NCBI GenBank assembly: GCA_016712745.1
Contig: JADJQN010000003.1
Span: 248,001-312,000 of the forward strand
Reading direction: 5' to 3'
Source: Sandaracinaceae bacterium
Lineage (GTDB): Bacteria > Myxococcota_A > Polyangia > Polyangiales > JADJQN01
DNA: 64,000 nt
In this document: positions 9,319 through 19,374 of the stretch, piece after piece
Layout of the letters: each line of letters begins with the position of its first letter
How positions within the stretch are numbered: the stretch's first letter is position 1
The notes under the pieces: model-generated
Database searches by the model: none
Seen by the model: only the letters and a program-made list of their open reading frames with translations
What the model was told of the DNA's origin: nothing
Program-made: the position numbers and the translations under genes

Positions 9319-10869
9319 ATGCTGGCCACCGTTCACTCGAGCACCTTGCTCGGAATCGAAGCACATCCGGTCACAGTCGAAGTGCATCTGGGCAAAGGGC
9401 TGCCGGGATTCGACATCGTCGGATTGCCGGAGGCCGCCGTGCGCGAAAGCCGGGTGCGCGTACGGGCCGCCATTGAGAACAGTGGATTTGCGCTCGAGCC
9501 ACGTCATGTTGTTCTCAATCTCGCCCCAGCCGATCTGCGAAAGCACGGCGCCGCACTCGACCTCGCAATCGCAATTGCCTTGCTGTCAGCGCACGGCCTC
9601 TGCTCGCCCAATCGCTTGCATGAGGGGCTCTTGCTGGGAGAGCTATCACTCACCGGCGATTTGTCCGGCATTCGCGGCGCACTTGCGCACTTACGAGCCG
9701 CCGCTGCGCGGAACCTAAAGTGGGCGGTAGTTCCCTCCCTCAATGACTCTGAAGCTTCGTACGCAACAGATATTGAAACGCACGTTGCGACGAATCTGCG
9801 CGACGTGGTGGAGTGGCTTGACGAGCAGAGGCCTCTCCCGCGCGCGAGCACGAATGGCGTCGTCCCTCTCTTTGACACCATCGATGACATGCGGGACGTG
9901 CACGGCCAGGAAAGTGCGCGGCGCGCCTTGGAGGTCGCTGCAGCCGGTAGCCACAACATCATGCTGGTAGGGCCGCCCGGTGCTGGCAAGACCATGCTCG
10001 CGCGTCGTCTAACCAGCATTCTGCCCCACCCTTCGTTTCGTGAGCTCATCGAGATCGCGACAATCGCAGGCGCGGCCGGAGCTTTGACCGACGCGCGCAT
10101 TGCTGCGCTCGGAAGGCCTTTTCGGGCGCCTCATCACACCGCTAGCGATGTTGCGATCGTGGGCGGAGGCGATCCGATTCGACCCGGGGAAATCACCTTG
10201 GCGCACGGCGGCGTGCTCTTCTTGGATGAGATCCCGGAGTTTCGGCGGGGCGCGATCGAAGCGCTGCGCACAACGATGGAGCTTGGAGTGGCCGTCGTTG
10301 CGCGGGCGCGCCATCGCGTGACGATGCCGGCGCAGCCGCTCGTGGTTGCGGCGATGAACCCATGTCCGTGCGGACATCTCGGGCAGACGCGCAAGGTTTG
10401 CATGTGTTCGCAAGAGCGGATCGATGCCTATCGATCGAAGGTGTCCGGTCCACTACTTGATCGCTTTGACATGCACGTGGCCCTACCCGCCGTGAACATC
10501 CGCTCCCTCCGTGCGGGCGGGCGCGGCGAATCGAGCGACACGGTGCGTTCGCGTGTGCAGGCCGCGCGAGAGTTCGCCATTGCGCGTGGGGACCGAGGCG
10601 ACCGTGCGTCACGGGAAACGATTTCACATCTCTCGGCAACCGCGAACGCGGCGTCGCTAATGTTGCTCGACCAGGCCGCCGAAGCCCTCGGCCTTAGCGC
10701 GCGCGGTTACGGCAAGGTGCTACGCGTCGCACGCACGATCGCCGACCTCGAGGCCAATCCCGCCATCGAGCCGCACCACATAGCCGAAGCAGCTCAATAC
10801 CGCGTGCTCGATCGTCGATCGGGATCGCTCGATTCCGTGCCTCGTGCAAAGCCGTACCAACCCAGTTGA
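9319..10869 (+). CDS. comM: YifB/ComM-family Mg-chelatase-like AAA+ ATPase
   Basis: A 516-residue protein with the three-part ComM layout: an N-terminal ChlI-like domain (GLPGFDIVGLPEAAVRESR), a central AAA+ domain with Walker A GPPGAGKT and a following LFLDEIPEF Walker B, the MNPCPCG cysteine motif, and a C-terminal Mg-chelatase helical domain (LSARGYGKVLRVARTIADL). In naturally transformable bacteria ComM is a hexameric helicase promoting branch migration of incoming DNA during recombination. Placement directly upstream of recA, on the same strand with a 50-base gap, fits a shared role in homologous recombination. ATG 9319 is chosen over the in-frame TTG 9307. Confidence 0.93.
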   Translation: MLATVHSSTLLGIEAHPVTVEVHLGKGLPGFDIVGLPEAAVRESRVRVRAAIENSGFALEPRHVVLNLAPADLRKHGAALDLAIAIALLSAHGLCSPNRLHEGLLLGELSLTGDLSGIRGALAHLRAAAARNLKWAVVPSLNDSEASYATDIETHVATNLRDVVEWLDEQRPLPRASTNGVVPLFDTIDDMRDVHGQESARRALEVAAAGSHNIMLVGPPGAGKTMLARRLTSILPHPSFRELIEIATIAGAAGALTDARIAALGRPFRAPHHTASDVAIVGGGDPIRPGEITLAHGGVLFLDEIPEFRRGAIEALRTTMELGVAVVARARHRVTMPAQPLVVAAMNPCPCGHLGQTRKVCMCSQERIDAYRSKVSGPLLDRFDMHVALPAVNIRSLRAGGRGESSDTVRSRVQAAREFAIARGDRGDRASRETISHLSATANAASLMLLDQAAEALGLSARGYGKVLRVARTIADLEANPAIEPHHIAEAAQYRVLDRRSGSLDSVPRAKPYQPS

Positions 10870-10919
10870 GCCACGGCGAGCGAGCGCACTTGCCGATGAA
10901 CGTTGAGAAGGAGAACCAC

Positions 10920-11944
<1,025 letters not shown>

Positions 11945-11948
<4 letters not shown>

Positions 11949-12808
11949 TACGAAAGCGGTGTTTCGACAGCCGGGCGATTCACGGTCAGGATTGGCTCGG
12001 CTGTGGAAACAACGACGTCTTCCACGATCCAGGAGCGATCCGTACCGATATCGAAGGCTAGGTTGTCGTTCATATCGATGTAGAACTCGAGATCATACGG
12101 GTCACCAACCGTTGCTATGCCCGGGAGGCGGATCTCGAGATCCGGATCGTGACGGACCAACTGATACCGAAACATGCCGATCGTGCGCCGTGTCGAGCCA
12201 GGGACGATCACACGCATCTCAAGTGGGACGTCTCCAAACTCATCCATTCCGGTCAGCTGGATCTGCATGTCCTGACGGTCGCTTGCGTCGATCGGGAACT
12301 CTGTCGTGTTCAGCAGCGGCGCGAACGACCCCTGATGATCGAACTGGATGCACCCCGATTGGAATACACCACTCGAAGACTGGTGAGTCGGGTCAACGGT
12401 CACACCGTCCACGCTCCACGAATGATCGACGGGCGCCGGGTCGAGCGTACGATTCTCGACAGTGACGTCGCACCAAAAGTCGACGCGAAAGGCCCCCTCG
12501 CGAATGGCATTCGGCATAAAGACAGTGAGATCTCGGCTCGGCAAACCTTCATATATCGCGAGCGCTTCAACACGATTCAACTGCGCACCACTGGTGCCTA
12601 TCACGCGCACTTCCGTATGTTTACCCAGATGCGGCATATCGCGCATGAGGAAGTTCAGATCCCGCGCTGCGCTAGCGTTGGTACCGCTGCACATGCCCCC
12701 GGTCGCGTCGTCGAACTCAAAGCGATCGAGGTCAGCAACGGCAAAGCAACCAGCTTGCGTGACCGAGAGAAGCGCGAATGCGAAAAGACTCTGAGTGGGG
12801 ATTTTCAT
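11945..12808 (-). CDS. Lipoprotein of unknown function
   Basis: A 287-residue predicted lipoprotein (lipobox QAGC, Cys21) starting at ATG 12808 behind an AGGAG-like site. After the lipobox the protein is mostly beta-strand, with charged and aromatic residues, and no domain I recognise; the segment around residues 240-280 (WIVEDVVV) resembles beta-sandwich modules seen in myxobacterial secreted proteins. It follows the TPR protein gene by 10 bases on the same strand, so both are likely one operon. Its end overlaps the recA stop. Confidence 0.75.
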
Positions 12809-12818
12809 CGGCAGCTCC

Positions 12819-13631
12819 TTAGAATTCCCCGCGCACGTAGGCCATGCACGTTCCTGCAGCGCAGAAGGCTGAGCCGTCCACCGGGGGTCGATCCTCTTCG
12901 ACTTTGGGTCCGAATAGCCAATAAGCCAGGCCTCCCAGCACGAGCGCGCTACCACCGAAGAGCATCACGTCGGTGACGGTGACGAGAGTGCTCGCCGAGT
13001 CACGCGTGCTCGCCGCCGTCGACGGGCACACATTGCCGGTGCACATGGCCTCGAGGTCGTTCACCTTCCCGAGTGCAAGCGCGCCGGTTATCGCGCCGGT
13101 GATAATCATCGCCGCGCCGACTCCACCGATGACGAGTCCTACCGGCGAACGATGCGTCGATCGCTGTGCAGCCCCCGTGCGATCGACGTAGACAACTTCA
13201 GTCTGTGGATTCTGCTGAGCCGCGGCCTCTTGCTGCGCGAGCGATGCTTCCAGGCTCTGCAGACGGGCTTCGAGATTCAAGCGGCCCTCGAGACTCGCGG
13301 GCATCGCCGCGAGATAGCGGCGCAGCGCGTCGACGGCATGCGAAGTATCGCCCGCATCACGATATGCGACGTACAAATTGAAGAGAAGCTCCGGACGTTG
13401 CGAAAGATCGTAGGCGGCGGCGAACTCAACCGCCGCTTCTTGGAAACGGCCCGTCTCGTACAGGCTCTGCCCAACGCGAAACCGCGCTCGTGCTTGCGCG
13501 TCCATCTCGGCGTTCGCACCGGCCTGCATTTGTTGTCGCGTGCTTGCATCCGTCGTCGGGGCTTGCGCGTGAACGAAGCCGGCTACAAGGGAGCTCGCGC
13601 AAACCAAAAGCGCGGCTGCGAAACGTGTCAT
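12819..13631 (-). CDS. TPR-repeat membrane protein
   Basis: A 270-residue protein with a signal peptide (cleavage near AFVHAQA), tetratricopeptide-like helices between about residues 45 and 130 (ARFRVGQSLYETGRFQEAAVEFAAA is a textbook TPR helix pair), a coiled-coil-like Gln/Ala-rich stretch, then two transmembrane segments (about 170-192 and 220-242) around a small loop with two cysteines. This layout (periplasmic TPR plus membrane helices) is common in myxobacteria, but no specific role is known. ATG 13631 is chosen because it starts at the signal peptide; the frame is open 51 bases further upstream. Confidence 0.75.
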   Translation of the reverse strand: MTRFAAALLVCASSLVAGFVHAQAPTTDASTRQQMQAGANAEMDAQARARFRVGQSLYETGRFQEAAVEFAAAYDLSQRPELLFNLYVAYRDAGDTSHAVDALRRYLAAMPASLEGRLNLEARLQSLEASLAQQEAAAQQNPQTEVVYVDRTGAAQRSTHRSPVGLVIGGVGAAMIITGAITGALALGKVNDLEAMCTGNVCPSTAASTRDSASTLVTVTDVMLFGGSALVLGGLAYWLFGPKVEEDRPPVDGSAFCAAGTCMAYVRGEF

Positions 13632-13730
13632 GCGTTGATCCAAAGCACCCTCCCCGAGACGAAATCCAACGGCTGCGCCCATGGTACTTGAGGTTTTCGC
13701 AATGCTCTACGAAATCGGGGAAGCTTCGCG

Positions 13731-16484
13731 TCAGCGCGGCGCGCGAGGGCGAGTTTCCGGAGCGGAATTGAAGAATGAACGAATGCTATCCGCCTGCGCG
13801 GCGACAAAAGCGTCACAGCTTCGCACCTCTTCGAGCGTGAGCCTCAGTTGGGGCGGACCTCCTTCGATACTCGCGATCCTAGGAGCGAAAAATGCCTCGA
13901 GACGCGCGGCATCGTTTGGTCCGCAGTAGCCAGAGGCAAAGCGCGGCAAATAGCCGGCGACGAAGGGCTGCAGGTGAGCACGAGCTTCCTCGAAGTGCCC
14001 CGTCAACCACGTAAAGGCGTCCTCCCGCGTGCGAGGATCTTTCAGCTGCGACGAGAGTATCGGACGAAGGCCAAGGCTGCCGTACGATTCGATGGCCAGG
14101 GTGCGCGCGCGCGTGGCAAGCGCCGGGTCAATGGCAGCGCCAAGGGTTTGGATCGCGGTCTCCTGAATGACCGCATCCTGGCTATGCAAATGTGTCGCTA
14201 CCATTGCGTCGAAGATTGGTGCGCCGAGGTCTTGAATCGCGACAGCGAGCACGATGCCGAGCAAGTCCTGAGGCACAGCATCCGGATGCAACTGATGATC
14301 TCCGTCGAGTCCCAAAAACGCCCGTGCACGCCGAACGGCTTCTGCACGTACTTCCGCATCACGGGCCGCGAACGCCAAGAACCCGATGACACTGGCGCGA
14401 AATAACGAAATGTCACCATCTTCCGTGCGTCCCCTCGCAGGTGCCCAACCGATGCGCGCCAGTAATGGACGCGCGGTTGTACGCGCGCGTTCAGCAATGG
14501 CTGCGCGCAGGTCCTCGAACATCCCGGTGCGAAGTAGCCCACGAACCATCTGCATCGGAACTTCTGCGACAATGCGCTCTTCGTCCGCGATCAAAGGCCA
14601 CAATGCGCGAAGGGCGCCTTCGGCAGATAGCAGTGCGTGCCCGTCCCGACCGGCCCACATTGCGGCGACGAGACTCTTGGCGTGCATCGCGCGTTCACGC
14701 GGCTCGAGCGCGCGAATGTCATTGCTATGCTCTCCGAGGTTCACAACCGATTGATAGTAGCCGCGTCCGTGGGCATTGGGAGTGACAAAGCGCGGACAAC
14801 CGTGCGCATCTGGCAAGTCGAGGGTGCCTTCGGTCTCCCCAAGTACCGTACATGCCTCGTGTGAAGAACGCGCGTCGCCGTAACGGGCGCAAATCGGAAG
14901 GTGCCAGCTCGACTCGCCGACTTGTGGCGCGCCCAACATGACGTAACGAGATTGACGAAGAGTGAGTTGCGCGGAGTCTGCGTCGCACACCAGCGTGGCT
15001 TCGACAAAGGGTGCTCCCGGCTGATCCACGAGCGAGCGCAAGACCGGACCGACGTCGCGACCGCTCGATGCGGAGAGGGCCCTCACCAAATCATCGAGCG
15101 TGGCATTTCCCCGCGCATGCTCCGTGAGGTAGGCATGAATACCCCGTTGAAACGCTTCGTCGCTCAGCCACGTCTCGACCATTGCGAGCACGGCGGAGCC
15201 TTTGGAGTAGGTGATGTCATCGAAGGCATTGATAATGTCGTGCGAGCTCTCGATGGGCTGACGTATTTTGCGCGCACCCATGCGCGAGTCAGCATGCAAG
15301 GCCTCGCTCATCTCCGCGAAGCGATCGTCGTCGGGGTGCAACTCCGGGTGAACAGCTCCAATGACACGTGTGGCCATCCACGTTGCGAACGCCTCGTTCA
15401 GCCACAAATCGTCCCACCACGCCATCGTCACCAGGTTGCCAAACCACTGGTGCGCAAGCTCGTGCGCGAGCACATTCATGACGATGCGTTCCTGCGATTC
15501 CGAGAACGTTTGTGGATTGATGAGAAGGAGGCTCTCGTCAAACATCACCGCGCCGGCGTTTTCCATCGCGCCCGGAAACTCGCGAATCGCGATGATGTCG
15601 AGCTTGTCGAAGGGATAGGCGATACCGGTGTAGCGCTCGAGCTCGCCGATGATCGCCGGAACGCGTTCCATGACGTACTGCAGCTCCGGACCGTGCCCGC
15701 GCATAGCCACGCCGCGAAACGGCAGGGGCGTCGAGCGCACGGCGTTCGCAGGGATAGCGTTGCCGTCCACCACATCGAGCTTGCCGACCGCGAACGCGAC
15801 TAGATAGATCGGCAGCGCTTCGGTCGTGGCGAACTGCACGTGCTTCACGTGAGTGGCGGTGTCAACACGTTCGGACGCGACGTGTGAGTTGCCTACTGCG
15901 ACGTGGTCTTCCGCGACGTTGAGCGAAAGATCGATGGGCGTCTTCCAACCAGGCTCGTCGAAGCACGGAAATGCGAGGCGGGCCGAGATCGGCTCGAACT
16001 GCGTAAAGACGTAGGGCTCACCGTTCTCGACAGTCTTGAACACGGCGTCCCCGCCCTCGCGAAAGGGAGCGTCGAATTGGAAGTGCAACGTTGTTTCACC
16101 AGCGGGGATGGGACCGTTGTCGACATCAAGCCGTGCGACACCTTCCTGCTCGGTGTCACTCACGCGCGCGTGATGCTCTCCGACGCCCGCGCTCACGAAG
16201 TGCAGACCTTGCGCGTGAAAGAAGATTGACGACCGCGGCTCGGCGAGTCTTACGCGAATGGAAACCGTTCCGCTGTAGCGCGTCGCGTGCGGATCGATGC
16301 TGAGCTCGATTGCATAGCCGAGCGGTCTAACGTCGTCGGGCAAGCGCCCAGTGGGGGTGGGCGCAATGACCTGTGGCCCGTGAAACTCACCTGTGACCGG
16401 TTGAGCCGCGGGCAGCGTGCTTGAGCCGCACGATGAGAAAAGAAGCAGCGCAACGACGGAACCGAGCGACGAGGCAATTCGCAT
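13731..16484 (-). CDS. M1-family metallo-aminopeptidase lipoprotein
   Basis: A 917-residue protein with a lipobox (Cys19), the aminopeptidase N-like N-terminal beta domain, the substrate-anchoring GAMEN motif (305-309), the zinc site HELAH-x18-E (His341, His345, Glu364) and a long C-terminal ERAP1-like helical domain. It would remove N-terminal residues from peptides in the periplasm or at the outer membrane. The start codon is 24 bases downstream of the penicillin-acylase-like gene, so the two are probably transcribed together: an envelope peptide/amide-hydrolysing pair. Confidence 0.93.
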   Translation of the reverse strand: MRIASSLGSVVALLLFSSCGSSTLPAAQPVTGEFHGPQVIAPTPTGRLPDDVRPLGYAIELSIDPHATRYSGTVSIRVRLAEPRSSIFFHAQGLHFVSAGVGEHHARVSDTEQEGVARLDVDNGPIPAGETTLHFQFDAPFREGGDAVFKTVENGEPYVFTQFEPISARLAFPCFDEPGWKTPIDLSLNVAEDHVAVGNSHVASERVDTATHVKHVQFATTEALPIYLVAFAVGKLDVVDGNAIPANAVRSTPLPFRGVAMRGHGPELQYVMERVPAIIGELERYTGIAYPFDKLDIIAIREFPGAMENAGAVMFDESLLLINPQTFSESQERIVMNVLAHELAHQWFGNLVTMAWWDDLWLNEAFATWMATRVIGAVHPELHPDDDRFAEMSEALHADSRMGARKIRQPIESSHDIINAFDDITYSKGSAVLAMVETWLSDEAFQRGIHAYLTEHARGNATLDDLVRALSASSGRDVGPVLRSLVDQPGAPFVEATLVCDADSAQLTLRQSRYVMLGAPQVGESSWHLPICARYGDARSSHEACTVLGETEGTLDLPDAHGCPRFVTPNAHGRGYYQSVVNLGEHSNDIRALEPRERAMHAKSLVAAMWAGRDGHALLSAEGALRALWPLIADEERIVAEVPMQMVRGLLRTGMFEDLRAAIAERARTTARPLLARIGWAPARGRTEDGDISLFRASVIGFLAFAARDAEVRAEAVRRARAFLGLDGDHQLHPDAVPQDLLGIVLAVAIQDLGAPIFDAMVATHLHSQDAVIQETAIQTLGAAIDPALATRARTLAIESYGSLGLRPILSSQLKDPRTREDAFTWLTGHFEEARAHLQPFVAGYLPRFASGYCGPNDAARLEAFFAPRIASIEGGPPQLRLTLEEVRSCDAFVAAQADSIRSFFNSAPETRPRAPR

Positions 16485-16507
16485 CGTCGCCCTATACCGC
16501 AGTGCTC

Positions 16508-19306
16508 TTAGGGATGGAAGCTGTAGCGGCCTTCGAAGTGCGCCAGCACATCTTGCTCCGTGTAGTAAATCGGCGGCGCCTGATTGGTGCGCCAGAGCTG
16601 CGCCTCGTCGTCGTAGTGCACGCTGTCGGGGTCGAGAATTTGTCCGCCCGGCAGGGCGTTCACGGCTCGAGGTCCTTCTGGGGTCATTTCGACAACGAGA
16701 CGCTGCTGCGCTCCCGCGCTCGGCGAATAGTTATCGCTCGCGTTCCACAAGCCAAAGTTCCCGACATCGACGGCGAACAAATCACCGTGACGCGGCCAGC
16801 CGCGCGGGAACATCGACGTCGCTGTCGGGATCGTCAGCATGTCCAAGCCCACCGCTGGAAGCAGCGATGTGAAGCGAAGCGTATGCAGGTTGCCCCAACG
16901 CCACTCGTTCATGTCGAGGCCATAGAGCATCTCGAGCTTGTCGAGCGCCGAAACGAACGCACGCAAAACGCACACGTCGCGCGTCTCCAATTCTTCGGTC
17001 GAAATGTCGTCGAAGAGAATTGTGTCGCCCACGGCTTCGCTGTACGTCGCCATGCTCATGGGGTTGAGGAATGCGCGCTCCACAGCTTTCGCTGTGTGCT
17101 GTGAATCGGGGGTCCGCATCATCACGTCCGTTTCATCCTTCAGCATGAACTGAACGATGCGGACCAACGTGGTATTGAAGATGGTTGTCGCGACGCTCGC
17201 GTCGACTTCCGTTTGCGAGGGTGATCCTTCGACTGCCGCGGGTGTCTCGAAGGTCCAGGCTGCCAAGCGATCACGCATCGCCAGCACCTTGGTGAGCTTC
17301 GCTGCTCCCGCCGCAGTTACCGCAGCACTCAGGTCGGGATGCGTACCGGGCGTGGCCATTTCCTCCGCAGCGTGCGAAAGCGATGCGAGAAGGGACGGCG
17401 TGAGCAGCGTGCCGACCGCAGAGCGCGTGTCGTTCTGCAGTGCCGACATCTCGGCCGCAGTCACATTGCCACGGTTGGTCAGGCGCTGAAGCTCCGAGGT
17501 CATACGTGCTTCACGATGCCCAAGGTCATAGTCCCAACCGATGTAGACGTCGTCGTTAAGCACATTGCCATCGTCGGAGTTGCCGTTCGGATCGTTGTTC
17601 GCTGTGGCGATGTAGCCGCGCACGGGATTCTCCTGGTGCGGAATAAGGTCGGCCGCTAAGAACTCCGGCTCCCACTCGTACTCGCCGGTTCCGGGCAGCA
17701 CGAACATGGGCCCTTGCCCCTCTTGCGTGGTCGGGTCGTACGTAAGTGCCGCAGCTTCCCGCACAGGGACGCGCGCATGCGAGTTCCAGATCATCTCGTT
17801 GCTGTTCGTGATCACCACGAAGTTCTGCGCGCCGACTTCGAACTTCAGAATCGCGGCCTGCGCCTCGGCAAGCGTGTGAGCGTTGTTCAAACCGATGAAC
17901 GCGCCAAGCTCGTTCGAAGGCGTAGCACCCGTCCAGCGCACCGATAACGCGCGTGAGTCAGTGCGGGGAACGACCATGCCGTTTTCGATCACCGGAACAA
18001 TCAGTCCATGATGCGGCACGAGCTCGAACGAGACCGTGACCGAGCTTCCGTCGGCAGTTCGTATCACTTCGTCCACGTGCTGAATCGCAACCTGCTCCCC
18101 ATTAAAGAGCACGGTATCAGGCGCGTCGCCTTCGCCCGGCGTGATGGTCTCCTCGTAGACGTCGGTCACGTCGTGGTTGGCGGTGGTGACGCCCCACGCG
18201 ATCGAATCGTTATAGCCAAGAATGACGCCGGGGGTTCCTGCGAGCGCGAGACCTTCAACGTCGAGCGTGCCGCCTGCGCGCTTGGTATTGAGGTGCGTGT
18301 ACCAGAACAGTGGCGGGCTGCTGAGAGAGAGATGCGGATCGTTCGCGAGGATGGGATTGCCTGAGGCAGTCTTCGATCCACTCACGACCCAGTCGTTGGA
18401 GCCGCGATCGATCGGAGCAAAGACATCTGTCACGCGCTGCAAGGTATTGAGGAAACGAGTCGCAGTGCGCAAAGCGCCCAACGAAGCGGCCGTGGGGCGG
18501 CGGTCTTGGCCAGGAGGCGGCGTGTGCGCGCCTGTCGTCGACCCGGGCGTGACGCCGTTGGAGTAGACGCGTTCCGCGGGCGTGAAGTCCCAAAGATCGG
18601 CGAAGATCGCGTGACGTGCGGCGTAGCGCGCGTCCTCATGATCGGATGGGAAGGCCATCGCAGCGCTATCGCGAGATTCGGTGAGGGAGATTTCCTCATC
18701 GGCGCTGTACGAGAGCGCGTGTGAAAGATAGCGGCCGATCGCCAACGTGTCTTGCGGATGCCAATCGTCGAAGATGTCCGGATTGGTGATGATGAAGTTC
18801 AACACCGTCGCGCCGCGCGGCACGTTGGCGCGCTCTGCACGTAGATCGTTAATGAAGAGAGTTACGCCCTCGGCAAACGCATCGAGCGCGATCTTGTCGT
18901 CGCTCGCGGGGTCAAGACCTGCGTAGATCTGATCGGCCACGCGCTTGAAACCAATCCAGCGAGTTGCGATGTCGGTATCGAGCAGGCTCGGATCGAGCGT
19001 GCTGCCAAACTCCGCAAGGCGGCCCGTCACTTGGCGACGAACGAGCTCCATCTCGGGGAAACGATCCTTCGCCATCATGTAGCCCTGCGCGAGAACGACA
19101 TCGTGCAAAGTCGAACCGTAGATGTGCACCATGCCGCGCGTGTCGCGCACGACATCCACTGTTGCATCGAGACCGGCAATCGCCTGCGCATCTTCAACGA
19201 GCGGCACCTCTTCGATGCGGGTCGGCGGAGTATTCTGCGGCGGCGTTTCGTCACCACCACAAGCAGCCAAGACCAAACACACCAAGCCCGTCATTCCAAT
19301 ACGCAT
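16508..19306 (-). CDS. Penicillin-acylase-family (Ntn hydrolase) lipoprotein
   Basis: A 932-residue protein with lipobox LAAC (Cys16). It has an alpha-subunit-like segment, a linker, and the beta-subunit start at Ser303 in RGSNDWVV, where the conserved GSN/SNNW context of the self-cleaving N-terminal nucleophile is intact. Penicillin acylase family members hydrolyse amide bonds in penicillins, in acyl-homoserine lactones (quorum quenching) or in cyclic lipopeptides. The substrate cannot be read from the sequence. The gene is upstream of the M1 peptidase in the same direction, and the beta-propeller lipoprotein gene ends 69 bases before it. Confidence 0.92.
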   Translation of the reverse strand: MRIGMTGLVCLVLAACGGDETPPQNTPPTRIEEVPLVEDAQAIAGLDATVDVVRDTRGMVHIYGSTLHDVVLAQGYMMAKDRFPEMELVRRQVTGRLAEFGSTLDPSLLDTDIATRWIGFKRVADQIYAGLDPASDDKIALDAFAEGVTLFINDLRAERANVPRGATVLNFIITNPDIFDDWHPQDTLAIGRYLSHALSYSADEEISLTESRDSAAMAFPSDHEDARYAARHAIFADLWDFTPAERVYSNGVTPGSTTGAHTPPPGQDRRPTAASLGALRTATRFLNTLQRVTDVFAPIDRGSNDWVVSGSKTASGNPILANDPHLSLSSPPLFWYTHLNTKRAGGTLDVEGLALAGTPGVILGYNDSIAWGVTTANHDVTDVYEETITPGEGDAPDTVLFNGEQVAIQHVDEVIRTADGSSVTVSFELVPHHGLIVPVIENGMVVPRTDSRALSVRWTGATPSNELGAFIGLNNAHTLAEAQAAILKFEVGAQNFVVITNSNEMIWNSHARVPVREAAALTYDPTTQEGQGPMFVLPGTGEYEWEPEFLAADLIPHQENPVRGYIATANNDPNGNSDDGNVLNDDVYIGWDYDLGHREARMTSELQRLTNRGNVTAAEMSALQNDTRSAVGTLLTPSLLASLSHAAEEMATPGTHPDLSAAVTAAGAAKLTKVLAMRDRLAAWTFETPAAVEGSPSQTEVDASVATTIFNTTLVRIVQFMLKDETDVMMRTPDSQHTAKAVERAFLNPMSMATYSEAVGDTILFDDISTEELETRDVCVLRAFVSALDKLEMLYGLDMNEWRWGNLHTLRFTSLLPAVGLDMLTIPTATSMFPRGWPRHGDLFAVDVGNFGLWNASDNYSPSAGAQQRLVVEMTPEGPRAVNALPGGQILDPDSVHYDDEAQLWRTNQAPPIYYTEQDVLAHFEGRYSFHP

Positions 19307-19374
19307 TGCTCACCTCGCGAGGCGCAGCCTACCACGGAGCCTAAGGGAATCGGGGTAGCCCCGCGGCGGCGAAA

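Noticed and set aside
14901..15803. A 300-codon plus-strand frame opposite the M1 peptidase.
   Set aside because: Composition is His/Arg-rich as expected of a complement; no motif, and it is inside a conserved gene.
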